A stretch of DNA of 64,000 bases, from the NCBI GenBank assembly GCA_016928955.1, contig JAFGJV010000010.1, positions 1-64,000 of the forward strand, read 5' to 3'. Below are positions 1-7,640 of the stretch, one piece after another; positions within the stretch are counted from its first letter, which is position 1; every line of letters starts with the position of its first letter. The stretch is from Spirochaetales bacterium. Its GTDB lineage: Bacteria > Spirochaetota > Spirochaetia > Treponematales > UBA12059. Position numbers and translations under genes: made by a program. The notes under the pieces were generated by a model. It worked only from the letters and a program-made list of their open reading frames with translations. It was not told where the DNA came from and made no database searches.

Positions 1-33
1 CAGCTTCTTGAGCTCATCCTTTTCGAAAACCAT
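1..33 (-). CDS. Start of a truncated gene at the window edge
   Basis: Only the first 11 codons are inside the window (MVFEKDELKKL on the minus strand). A GGGGGG run about 6 nt upstream of the ATG could be a ribosome binding site, and a TACAAT box lies at 75-80 on the minus strand without a clear -35. The gene would lie downstream of the FGE-like lipoprotein in the same direction. Nothing can be said about function. Confidence 0.35.
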   Translation of the reverse strand, partial: MVFEKDELKKL

Positions 34-131
34 GTGTTTCCCCCCAAATTCTCATACTGAGGTTTACACAAAAGATTGTACATTACCAGATCACGGGGTC
101 CTTCAGGCGGCTAAAAGTGCTTTTAGAACAC

Positions 132-1862
132 TCAGTTGCGAGCAACGCGAAAGCCCATCACCTCGGAACCGCCTCCTAGCCAAGACGCAGCTCGGTGATA
201 CCGAGCGCATTCAAGAGCCCCGCTACCAAAAAAACCACCGCGAATAACACGTGCGTTTCCCGAAGCGGGTCCACGGTAATTGATTTCGTGTGTAGTAGGT
301 AATGGCCCGTCCCAATCCCAACACATTTCATAAACATTCCCGCTCATATCATACAGGCCAAGTTCGTTGGCAACCTTGCTGCCAACGGCATGCGTAGTAT
401 GGTCTGCGTTGTAATAGTACCAAGCAACACTATCAATATCATCAGATCCAGAATATTCATATCCGAGGCAGTGTACTCCTCCAAAAAACGCCCACATCCA
501 TTCTGCCTCTGTTGGCAAACGATATCCGTTTGCATTCCAGTTGGCTGTAACACTGTTCCATACATCATCAGCATCCTGAGGTATCTCGCCCCAATCTTCT
601 GGATTAGTACTTCCGTTGATTGAGTATACTGGAGTCAGACCTTCGAGAACACTGAGTTTATTACAAAATACTAAGGTCGCATACCATGAAACACGTTCCA
701 CCGGATTGTTTGGAGTGCTACTATAATAACTAGGATCTTCAACATTCATCACTGCTGCATACTGAGCTCCAGTGATTTCATACTGGCTTATGCGAAAACT
801 GCTTACAGTCATTTCTCCTCTCGTATTGCAATATGTACCACCCTCCACAAGCATCAGATTGCCAATGTTTTCAGACACTATATCTGCAACTGGTGTCGCC
901 AGAGTTGGTGGGAACATCACTGTTATTATTCCCGAATCAGCGTTATTCTGAGCGCACGTGGCTCTCGCAATACAGAAACTGTTAGCCGCAACACCGGTAA
1001 ATGTATAACCATTTTTAGACTCTAAAATGATTGTAGCCGAATACTCAGTTGAAGCTTCAAACGTCCCGATTACTTCCGGGCTCCAAGTGACAGTTCCTGT
1101 GTACTGCGAAGTCTCCGCAATCGTTGTCGCAGGGGTTGCTCCAAGAGCCGGGGCAAATATTCCGGATATCCATGTGATCGTGACCATAGCATCTTCGGTT
1201 ACAGGAAAAACAGCAGTAACCACACCTGAATTTGCACAATTGGTAACACTTGTAGCTCCGGCCACTAAAAAACTGTTTTCATCAATACCTGTAAAGGTAT
1301 ACCCATTTTTAGGCTCTAGGGTAATTATCGCTGAGTACACTATGCCATTAAGAAAGTCCACATCAACATCCGGAGTCCATCGAATAACACCTGTATATTG
1401 ATCTGTTTCATATATTTTTGTGGATGGCGCACCTCCAAGTACGGGAGGTGTAACACCGTGAATTTCTAAAATTGAGACCGTAGAATCTGTAGTCTCCGGG
1501 AATATGGCGGTAACAACGCCTGAATTTGCGCTATTCGTTGTGCTACTAGCACCTTGTACTTTAAAACTGTTTGCTGCAACTCCGTTCAAGGTAAAACCTG
1601 GCTTTGGTTTTAGCGAGATTTGTACTGAGTATACGTTGTATGAAGAGAAAGTACCGCTTACCAAAGGGCTCCAGGCCATCGTTCCGGAGTACTGACTTGA
1701 ATCAAGGATGGTTACTGGAATCGCCCCAGTGATGGGTGCGGGTACACCTGTTATAGATAACAGTGTGACTGTCTGCTCTTGGAATGTGTTTATAGCTAAT
1801 TGGCATGAACTAATACAGATACCCAGAACTAAAATAAACAGTCCAACTGACTTCCTATTCAT
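132..1862 (-). CDS. FGE-sulfatase (SUMF1/PvdO-type) domain lipoprotein with three tandem repeats
   Basis: A 576-residue exported lipoprotein. I chose the ATG at 1862, not the longer track start, because AAAGGTGG precedes it and the N-terminus then becomes a lipoprotein signal ending ISSC at residue 20. Three tandem repeats of about 85-95 residues follow, each with a QYxG, a W(S/T)P, a Y(S)-x-x-I-x-L-(E/K)-x-K-x-G(Y/F)-T-x-x-G and an NSG(V/I)(V/I)T block. The C-terminal third is a formylglycine-generating-enzyme fold, seen from EITGAQYAAVM, YRLPTEAEW, DMSGNVYEMCWDW and a terminal RVIRGG...GFRVARN. In the family this fold serves sulfatase maturation (FGE), EgtB-type chemistry, or non-catalytic roles such as ligand binding. 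Whether this one is catalytic cannot be told. Base composition is much lower in GC than in the rest of the window, suggesting acquisition. Confidence 0.85.
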   Translation of the reverse strand: MNRKSVGLFILVLGICISSCQLAINTFQEQTVTLLSITGVPAPITGAIPVTILDSSQYSGTMAWSPLVSGTFSSYNVYSVQISLKPKPGFTLNGVAANSFKVQGASSTTNSANSGVVTAIFPETTDSTVSILEIHGVTPPVLGGAPSTKIYETDQYTGVIRWTPDVDVDFLNGIVYSAIITLEPKNGYTFTGIDENSFLVAGATSVTNCANSGVVTAVFPVTEDAMVTITWISGIFAPALGATPATTIAETSQYTGTVTWSPEVIGTFEASTEYSATIILESKNGYTFTGVAANSFCIARATCAQNNADSGIITVMFPPTLATPVADIVSENIGNLMLVEGGTYCNTRGEMTVSSFRISQYEITGAQYAAVMNVEDPSYYSSTPNNPVERVSWYATLVFCNKLSVLEGLTPVYSINGSTNPEDWGEIPQDADDVWNSVTANWNANGYRLPTEAEWMWAFFGGVHCLGYEYSGSDDIDSVAWYYYNADHTTHAVGSKVANELGLYDMSGNVYEMCWDWDGPLPTTHEINYRGPASGNARVIRGGFFGSGALECARYHRAASWLGGGSEVMGFRVARN

Positions 1863-2291
1863 ATTGATCCACCTTTGTTTTACCTGCTCAACCCAGCAAT
1901 GCTGGCGGCTATATGCATACCAAGGCCCAGAAGCTCGGGTGTTGAAGTGTGGTCCAGACAAGCCATACGTTCCAGCAAAAAAACGGGGAGGCGAATTGAA
2001 CCACGACAGTATGGAGGACCAAAAACAGTTACTATTCTATCTCTTATCTGGGTGCCGTCAACCAAAGAGACAAAAAAGTTTCCTTTAAAAGCAATTTTAA
2101 AAGTCTGTTACTTCTGAAATTGGCTTTGCGATTGCTCGCGGTTGTTTGCGTATTTCGCAATCGCTACGCAAATCACGACCTTTGTTGCGCCATCACCAAT
2201 TCAGCACCAAAAGACTCGCCTTTTTAAGCCGACTCAGGATGATCAAGGCAAGCCCTTCCCCACCCGGCCCGTGCCGGCCTATCATGGATCC
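1863..2291. other. 429-bp intergenic stretch at a composition boundary
   Basis: No convincing gene. The track ORFs here (for example 1875..2117 and 1880..2065) overlap one another on both strands, lack ribosome binding sites and resemble nothing I know. The stretch holds the palindromic repeat at 2091-2177, and base composition changes from AT-richer to strongly GC-rich just after it. Two divergent genes (the FGE-like lipoprotein and the RNA methyltransferase) read away from it. Confidence 0.6.
2091..2177 (+). repeat. Interspersed palindromic repeat, copy A
   Basis: This 87-bp stretch aligns with 40107-40194 over 88 columns with about seven differences, counted by hand (one gap, six substitutions). 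The core TTACTTCTGAAATTGGCTTT is identical in both. It can fold: GCGATTG pairs with CAATCGC downstream, while in copy B the equivalent 3' segment is CAACCGC and pairs with the neighbouring GCGGTTG. It lies at the edge of the AT-richer segment. Confidence 0.85.
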
Positions 2292-3071
2292 ATGGCTTCA
2301 GACGTGCTTGAACGGTTTATGGGTTTGCGCGACCGCGACTACGCCAGGCAGGGCCTCTTGGTATGCGAAGGCCGCCTGGTCCTGGAAAAGGCCCTTGCCG
2401 CCGGCCTTGAGCTGGACAGCGCGCTCTGCGTGCCCGCTGACGAAGCCGGCCTTCGCGACCGTCTGGCTCCCGGCACCCCTTTGGAGGTCCTGCCCCAGGC
2501 CGAGCTCGCGTCCTTGGTTGGCTTCTCCTTCCACCGTGGCGTTTTGGCCCTTGCCAAAAGGCCGCCGTTCAAACCCGCAAACAGCCTACCGGCCGGACAC
2601 ACCCTGGTGCTGTGGAACGTGACGGATCCCGACAACCTTGGCACCCTGATACGCAGCGCCGCGGCCCTGGGCGCCCGTTCTGTATGCCTGGGAGGCGGTT
2701 GCGCCGATCCGTACGGGCGCAAGGCCCTGCGCGCGTCCATGGGCGTTGTGCTGGGCCTGCCGGTCGCGGCACTGGCTTCCCTGGACGAGCTCAAAGGCCT
2801 ACCGGGGCGGGAGCGTCGCCTTGTGGTCGCCGCAGCCCTTACTGAACAAGCGTGTTCTCCCTCACGGGTCATCCGCAGAGCGGGCAGGCGCCCGGTAGCC
2901 TTGGTGGTCGGCAACGAGGGCTGGGGCCTGCCGGACGACGTGGTCGGCGCCTGCGACCTGGCCGTCCGCCTGCCCATGAGCGCGGGCGTGGACTCCCTGA
3001 ACGTGGCGGCCGCCGGGGCCATACTAACTTGGGAACTCTTCTCCAGGCGCGGTAGGTTCGCTACGCGGTAG
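2292..3071 (+). CDS. SpoU/TrmH-family RNA 2'-O-methyltransferase
   Basis: A 259-residue S-adenosylmethionine-dependent RNA ribose methyltransferase of the SPOUT (knotted) class. The track ORF runs further upstream, but residues before the ATG at 2292 are not family-like, and that ATG begins the normal substrate-binding N-domain (VLERFMGLRDRDYARQGLLVCEG). SpoU motif 1 is DPDNLGTLIRS at about residues 112-122; motifs 2 and 3 are VVGNEGWGLP and the knot segment SAGVDSLNVAAAGAI near the C-terminus. The target nucleotide (23S rRNA or tRNA) cannot be told from sequence. The ribosome binding site is weak. It is upstream of carD, which has its own promoter. Confidence 0.88.
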   Translation: MASDVLERFMGLRDRDYARQGLLVCEGRLVLEKALAAGLELDSALCVPADEAGLRDRLAPGTPLEVLPQAELASLVGFSFHRGVLALAKRPPFKPANSLPAGHTLVLWNVTDPDNLGTLIRSAAALGARSVCLGGGCADPYGRKALRASMGVVLGLPVAALASLDELKGLPGRERRLVVAAALTEQACSPSRVIRRAGRRPVALVVGNEGWGLPDDVVGACDLAVRLPMSAGVDSLNVAAAGAILTWELFSRRGRFATR

Positions 3072-3085
3072 GCCCGCCGCGCGGT

Positions 3086-3115
3086 TTGACTAAAACCCCG
3101 CCTGGAGAGTACAAT
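3086..3115 (+). promoter_or_regulatory. Sigma-70-type promoter of carD-ispDF
   Basis: TTGACT at 3086-3091 and TACAAT at 3110-3115, spaced 18 bp. Only nine bases separate the -10 box from the carD ATG, so the transcript would start at or within a few bases of the start codon. Confidence 0.65.
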
Positions 3116-3124
3116 AGCGCCGGT

Positions 3125-3625
3125 ATGAGCAAAGCCAAAGCCACCACGTATTCCGTCGGCCAGCGCATCGTCTATCCCAGCCAAGGCGTGGGCAAGATCA
3201 GCGCCATCCAGGAGAAGGTGTTCAAAGACACCAAGATCCTCTACTACACCATTTACCTGGAATTCTCCGACATGACCGTCATGGTGCCGGTGGACAAGGC
3301 CGACGAGCTCGGCATCCGCGCCATTGTGGACAAGAAAGAAGCCGAGCGAGCCCTGGCTTTCATATCGGAAGAATACGCCCCCATTCCCTCGGACTGGAAA
3401 CTGCGCTACCAGATGAACCTGGACCTCCTGAAAAAAGGTTCGGTCATGGATATAGCCAGTGTCGTCCGCTCCCTCTACCACCGTTCCAAAATCAAGGAAT
3501 TGCCCATCCTGGAGCGCAAGCTGTACGACTCGGCCCTCAACCTCCTGCAGGACGAGGTATCCTTCTCCTTGGGCAAGTCCAAGGAAACCATAGCCGAGCT
3601 CATCAGGCAGCGGCTGGAAAGCTGA
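3125..3625 (+). CDS. carD: CarD-family RNA polymerase-binding regulator
   Basis: A 166-residue CarD/CdnL-type protein. Family members bind the beta subunit through an N-terminal Tudor-like domain and stabilise open complexes at rRNA and other promoters. The N-terminal signature YSVGQRIVYPSQGVGKI is clear, followed by a helical C-terminal DNA-contacting domain (for example ERALAFISEEYAPIPSDW). The start at 3125 gives the usual N-terminus; the track start at 3086 lies inside the promoter. There is no Shine-Dalgarno sequence, consistent with a leaderless or near-leaderless message. It stands five bases ahead of ispD and is probably cotranscribed with ispD and ispF, an arrangement known in treponemes. 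Confidence 0.92.
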   Translation: MSKAKATTYSVGQRIVYPSQGVGKISAIQEKVFKDTKILYYTIYLEFSDMTVMVPVDKADELGIRAIVDKKEAERALAFISEEYAPIPSDWKLRYQMNLDLLKKGSVMDIASVVRSLYHRSKIKELPILERKLYDSALNLLQDEVSFSLGKSKETIAELIRQRLES

Positions 3626-3630
3626 ACGCA

Positions 3631-4305
3631 ATGCCGTTCCTGGCGGTCGTCGCGGCGGCCGGGAAAAGCAGCCGCTTTGGCGGAATCAAGAAGGAATACA
3701 GACTCCTACACGGCAAGCCCGTGCTTGCCCACTCCCTGTCGCTGTTTCTGGATCATGACGACTGCGTCCTGTGCGTGGCCGTGGTGCCTCCCGGGGGCGT
3801 GCCCGACGCCAGGGCCGCCCTGGGTCACGGTTTTACGGCCAGATACGCCGGTCGCCTCCTGTTCGCCGAGGGCGGAACCGAGCGCGCCGACAGCGTCCTG
3901 GCCGGGCTCCGTGCCCTTGAAGCGGCCGGCGCCGATCCCGAACAGCTGGTCCTGGTGCACGATGGCGCTCGTCCCTTTGCCAGCGCCGCCTTGCTCAGCC
4001 GGGTGCTGGACGGCTGCGCGGAAACGGGCGCCTGCGTGCCGGGCGTGCTCGTAACGGACACCATAAAGCGCGTGGACGCCGCGGGTTTCGTGGTCGAGCA
4101 TCCGCCGCGCGCCTTTCTCCGGGCCGTTCAGACGCCGCAGGGTTTCCGCTTCAGGGAGCTCCTTGACGCGTACCTGCGGCTTGGGCCGGCGCGGACCGAG
4201 GCCACGGACGACGCCGAGCTGTGGTCCAGGGCCGGCCGCTCCGTCATGCTCGCGGAAGGCGAGCGGAGCAACGTCAAGATCACCTTCCCGGAGGACCTTC
4301 CATGA
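3631..4305 (+). CDS. ispD: 2-C-methyl-D-erythritol 4-phosphate cytidylyltransferase
   Basis: IspD transfers CMP from CTP to methylerythritol 4-phosphate, the third step of the MEP isoprenoid pathway, in the cytoplasm. The 224-residue length is normal. The nucleotide-binding N-terminus reads AAAGKSSRFGGIKKEYRLL with the glycine-rich loop and basic residues, and the substrate loop VHDGARPF is intact at about residues 108-115. A second conserved block, AVQTPQGFR, is present in the C-terminal half. Its stop overlaps the ispF start as ATGA, so the two enzymes are translationally coupled, unlike the fused IspDF of some bacteria. Confidence 0.95.
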   Translation: MPFLAVVAAAGKSSRFGGIKKEYRLLHGKPVLAHSLSLFLDHDDCVLCVAVVPPGGVPDARAALGHGFTARYAGRLLFAEGGTERADSVLAGLRALEAAGADPEQLVLVHDGARPFASAALLSRVLDGCAETGACVPGVLVTDTIKRVDAAGFVVEHPPRAFLRAVQTPQGFRFRELLDAYLRLGPARTEATDDAELWSRAGRSVMLAEGERSNVKITFPEDLP

Positions 4306-4781
4306 CCATACGCGTTGGCCAGGGCTGGGACCTTCACCGCCTTGAGACCGGCCGCCCGCTGGTGCTCGGCGGCGTTACGGTGCCGTCTGACAAGGGCGAG
4401 CTGGGACATTCTGATGGCGACGTCCTCCTGCACGCCATCACCGACGCCGTTCTCGGCGCGGCGGCCCTCGGGGACATAGGCAGGCATTTCCCGCCGTCTG
4501 ACGAACGCTGGAAGGGCGCAGCGTCGCGCGTGTTCCTGGAGACGGCCCTCAGGCTCACTCGCGACTCAGGCTGGGAGCTGGGCAACGTGGACGCAACCGT
4601 GGTGCTGGAACGGCCGCGCCTGGCTCCCTGCATGGACTCCATACGTTCGTCCATAGCGTCCTTATGCGGACTGCCTTTGGACGCCGTGTCGGTAAAGGCC
4701 AAAACCTCTGAGGGCGTGAACGCGGCCGGCCAGAGGCAGGCGGTGGAAGCCCAGGCCGTGGTCCTTATCCACAGGGACTGA
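4302..4781 (+). CDS. ispF: 2-C-methyl-D-erythritol 2,4-cyclodiphosphate synthase
   Basis: A 159-residue IspF, which cyclises CDP-methylerythritol 2-phosphate to MEcPP with loss of CMP. The metal-binding N-terminus VGQGWDLHRL (Asp and His ligands) and the GHSDGDVLLHAITDA block are intact, as is the C-terminal KAKTSEG. The ATG at 4302 overlaps the ispD stop by four bases; the longer track ORF from 4221 reads through ispD in another frame and is not used. IspE, which acts between the two, is not in this window. Confidence 0.95.
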   Translation: MTIRVGQGWDLHRLETGRPLVLGGVTVPSDKGELGHSDGDVLLHAITDAVLGAAALGDIGRHFPPSDERWKGAASRVFLETALRLTRDSGWELGNVDATVVLERPRLAPCMDSIRSSIASLCGLPLDAVSVKAKTSEGVNAAGQRQAVEAQAVVLIHRD

Positions 4782-4812
4782 GTCCGCTACCGCGTCGCCA
4801 CCACGCCGGTGC

Positions 4813-5640
4813 TCAGTAGCGTTTGGACTGGATAACGACCACGCAGGCCAGGATGCCGGCAAAGGCCAGGGCCTGGGCTGGCACCAGGGCCGCGCCAAAG
4901 GCCGCGTATGCTATGACCACCGGATACACAATCTGCATGCCCCACAGCACCGGCCCCGCCTTGGTCATCCGTCCGTGGGCGTAGGCCACCTGCATGAAGG
5001 CTATGAGCGACGCGCTGGACGCCAGGTACATGTACAGGTAGGGCGTGGCCGCGTAGCGCAGTATGTCGTTGCCGTGCGTGGCCTGCATGGCCTTGATCAG
5101 CACGATGATAAAACCTTCAAGCGCCCCGGCCGCCGCGGCAAAGGCCATGGCGTACGCGTCGCCTTGCAGTCCCAGAAAGCGCCGTGCGCCTACAGCCAGG
5201 CCAACCAGCGCGTAGGGAGCGGCAAAGAAGGCGCTGATGAGGGCCAGACTAGGTTCGACGGCCGGTACATAGGGCGGTGCCGACAGGTTGGCCAGGACTA
5301 TGAAGGCGACCATGGCGCCCGAACCGGTGATAACGCGTTTGGACAGGGGCTCCTTGAGAAGCACGGCAGAGAAGGCCGCGCTGAACAGGATATTGAGCCC
5401 CATGGTCGCCCCCACCTCGGCCGAGCTCATGGCCTTGAGCGCGAAAAAATAGAACACGGACAGGAGATTGTTGAGCCCGAAACCCAGAAACCACACCGTG
5501 CGCAGTCGCCGGTACTGGGCATCCTTGGGGCCCGGCCAGCGGAACCAGGCCACGCCTTTTTTCTGGAGCACCATGCCCAGGGATATGACCATACTGCCCA
5601 CAATGGCGGACAGGAAGGCAAGCCAGCGGGGAAACGTCAA
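4813..5640 (-). CDS. DMT-superfamily (EamA/NIPA-like) membrane transporter
   Basis: A 275-residue integral membrane protein with about nine or ten hydrophobic segments in two repeated halves, typical of the drug/metabolite transporter superfamily. The N-terminal segment SMVISLGMVLQKKG and the internal TMGLNILFSAAFSAVLLKEPLSKRV (repeat boundary with the usual (L)KE(P/R) turn) are family-like. Its ATG at 5640 overlaps the stop codon of the upstream GH31-like gene by four bases, so it is translationally coupled to it and may move a sugar or glycoside related to that protein; this is inference. No substrate can be assigned from sequence. Confidence 0.8.
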   Translation of the reverse strand: MTFPRWLAFLSAIVGSMVISLGMVLQKKGVAWFRWPGPKDAQYRRLRTVWFLGFGLNNLLSVFYFFALKAMSSAEVGATMGLNILFSAAFSAVLLKEPLSKRVITGSGAMVAFIVLANLSAPPYVPAVEPSLALISAFFAAPYALVGLAVGARRFLGLQGDAYAMAFAAAAGALEGFIIVLIKAMQATHGNDILRYAATPYLYMYLASSASLIAFMQVAYAHGRMTKAGPVLWGMQIVYPVVIAYAAFGAALVPAQALAFAGILACVVVIQSKRY

Positions 5641-7505
5641 CGCCCTGCCTCCGATGCCCTGATATGGGCCTTTCTGATGTCGTCAAAGCGGGAAGCCCAC
5701 AGCGAGTCGGCCCGGTAGAACAGGGGCGGAAAGCCCACGGGCGCTTCTATGGTCACCGGTCCCCCGCGGAATTCCCTTGACGACCACATATGCACCCAGT
5801 GGTCGTCGGGCAATTCCACGTCGGCCAGGTCCTTGCCGGGCCTGACCGGGCCGCCGCAGAACAGGTCGCGGCCGTAGAGCCAGCGCGCCTGCCCGTCAAA
5901 GGCCAGGTTGTCCTTTGGATACTGCATGGCCACGGGCCGTAAGGGGGCAAGCCCGAACGACGCCAGTTCAGCGGCTACCGAGCGGTGGTACGGCGCAAGG
6001 CCCGCCCACAGTTCAGATACCCGCGCCGCGTGCGTACGTAGCCCGGGATGCGACCACCAGGGCCCGTCGCCTCCTATCCTGAGATAGGGGCCGGCCGCCA
6101 GGGTTTCCATGCCGCGCATGAACAGTTCCCGTCCGCGCGCGCTTCCCACGCCCGCGGCGGACAGTTCGGCGTGCCAGGAGCCCCCGCCCACCAGGGCGGC
6201 GTACAGGCCGTGGACCAAGCCCTTGCCCCCGCTCTCCGCCTTCCACGGCGACCATGAGCCCGTGTCCCAGGCGGACGGCCTTGCGGCATACCTGAACACG
6301 GCTGCCCTGCCGGCCAGACCGGAGTCGTCCACAGCCGCCTTGATGGCCGCGGACCACAGCTTTCCGTATTCGTGTATCCGCCCCCAGCACGGGCCAGCCG
6401 CGCCCACGGCGTCCGCAGGCGGAACCGGTGCCTGAAGCTCTATCACCCCCGACGCCCCCGTGCCGGCCAGGGCCGCTGCCAGGGTTTTACCGACCCAGGA
6501 CGCGGCGTCCGGATTCCACAGGTCGGGCAGGACCAGGGCCCGGTCCCGTCCAACCCGATAGCTGCCTCCGTCCCTGTCCTTGAGAAGGAAGCCCCGGGCG
6601 CCCGCTTCCTGGGCAACCGTGGTCCCCGCGCCAAGAAACGCGCCCATGCTCAGGAAACTGTGTATGCCGGCCTCCCGGTAGCGCCCGAGCTCGTCCCGGA
6701 TGGACGGATAGAGACTACGGTCGGGCTCCCAAGAATGCGGGTTGCGCTCGTTCTGGCCGCCCTGCCAGTCGGCAAGCGCCAGGGCTCCCACGCGCACACC
6801 GGAGCCTAGCATGGCATTGACGCGGCGGTAGGCCTCTTCCGCGCCCCCGGCCACGGTAACGCACAGGCCGTCGTACAGCCAGGCGGGCGGCTCGGGCGAT
6901 GCGCCCAGGGACTGCCGCAACGCGCCTGCCGCCCCGCTGAGGTTATGGCAAGCGCCCAAGGTAAGCGTCTTTGGAATGCCCCTGAACCTGACGACGATGT
7001 ACGACCCCGAGCGGCAGTCCATTTCCGCCGGAAGGTCGGCGGTCAGCCATACGCGGCCGCCTATCAGGGCCGACAAAGGCTCCTCGGCCGGGCCGCCTCC
7101 GTCCGGGCGCCAGCGCCAGCCTTTGATATCCAGGTTTTCCCTTCCGGGCACGGAGGCAAACACGGTTTCTCCCGGCGTGCCCGGCAGTCGCAGGTCCAAG
7201 GCTCCCGCCGCCGAATCGTAGCGGGAGAACGAGAGGGCCAGGGCCCCTCCGCGTTCACGGACGGCAAGCCTGCACACACCCTCAAAATGCAGCTCGAGAA
7301 AATCCGGGCGCTGGGTAACCAGCTTCCACGTCCTGGCTTTCTGGACAAACAGCAGTTTCCGCGCGGGTGGCTGGCCGCGGCGGCGGGATGGGCGGTCCGA
7401 GGATACGGACAGCGTGACCAGCGGCCGTCGGTAGGAGTGGGAAAACAGCGTTTTCCCGTCCATATCTATGGTGAACCCATCGTCATGCTGATTGACCCTG
7501 ATCAC
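5637..7505 (-). CDS. GH31-family protein, sulfoquinovosidase (YihQ)-like, catalytic residues apparently lost
   Basis: A 622-residue cytoplasmic protein (no signal peptide) starting with GTG at 7505 behind a GGGGGG site. The C-terminal part is plainly like E. coli YihQ: DDHWVHMWSSREFRGG, EAPVGFPPLFYRADSLWA. The TIM-barrel can also be lined up with what I remember of YihQ: ADWQGG, YREAGIHSFLSMGAFL and LPDLWNPDAASWVGK. The nucleophile block, WMADFGE in YihQ, here reads GVIELQAP (about residues 353-360). The acid/base block, WAGDQNVDW, reads WDTGSWSPW (about 413-421), and the HSDIGGY loop is HAELSAAGV. So the catalytic aspartates seem absent, and the protein may be non-catalytic or act differently. 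The alignment is from memory and needs checking. It is upstream of and coupled to the DMT transporter. Confidence 0.78.
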   Translation of the reverse strand: MIRVNQHDDGFTIDMDGKTLFSHSYRRPLVTLSVSSDRPSRRRGQPPARKLLFVQKARTWKLVTQRPDFLELHFEGVCRLAVRERGGALALSFSRYDSAAGALDLRLPGTPGETVFASVPGRENLDIKGWRWRPDGGGPAEEPLSALIGGRVWLTADLPAEMDCRSGSYIVVRFRGIPKTLTLGACHNLSGAAGALRQSLGASPEPPAWLYDGLCVTVAGGAEEAYRRVNAMLGSGVRVGALALADWQGGQNERNPHSWEPDRSLYPSIRDELGRYREAGIHSFLSMGAFLGAGTTVAQEAGARGFLLKDRDGGSYRVGRDRALVLPDLWNPDAASWVGKTLAAALAGTGASGVIELQAPVPPADAVGAAGPCWGRIHEYGKLWSAAIKAAVDDSGLAGRAAVFRYAARPSAWDTGSWSPWKAESGGKGLVHGLYAALVGGGSWHAELSAAGVGSARGRELFMRGMETLAAGPYLRIGGDGPWWSHPGLRTHAARVSELWAGLAPYHRSVAAELASFGLAPLRPVAMQYPKDNLAFDGQARWLYGRDLFCGGPVRPGKDLADVELPDDHWVHMWSSREFRGGPVTIEAPVGFPPLFYRADSLWASRFDDIRKAHIRASEAGR

Positions 7506-7534
7506 GCTCGTCCCCCCGGAAAACCCGCGGCCCC

Positions 7535-7563
7535 ACTATACGATAGGCCGGCCCTGGGCACAA
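7535..7563 (-). promoter_or_regulatory. Predicted promoter of the GH31-like/DMT operon
   Basis: On the minus strand TTGTGC (7558-7563) and TATAGT (7535-7540) are spaced 17 bp, about 30 bp upstream of the GTG start. It is back to back with the promoter at 7597-7625. Confidence 0.5.
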
Positions 7564-7596
7564 GCTGAGAGCCGCCGTGCCAATCGCCGGTTTCTG

Positions 7597-7625
7597 TTGT
7601 AAAGCCCGCCCCAATGGTCTAAAAT
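7597..7625 (+). promoter_or_regulatory. Predicted promoter of the TIM-barrel gene
   Basis: TTGTAA at 7597-7602 and TAAAAT at 7620-7625 with 17 bp between them. The -10 box ends 15 bp before the ATG, leaving a leader of perhaps nine bases without a Shine-Dalgarno sequence. Confidence 0.55.
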
Positions 7626-7640
7626 CGGCACAGTATCATC

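Noticed and set aside
1940-2020. Possible tRNA remnant near a GTTCAATTC-like motif on the minus strand
   Set aside because: The flanking bases do not form a T-arm stem and no cloverleaf could be drawn.
1875-2117. Short ORFs (1875..2117 +, 1880..2065 -)
   Set aside because: They overlap each other on opposite strands, have no ribosome binding site, and end inside the palindromic repeat.
2339-3631. 430-aa minus-strand ORF
   Set aside because: Runs antisense across the SpoU methyltransferase gene and carD and has no family features.
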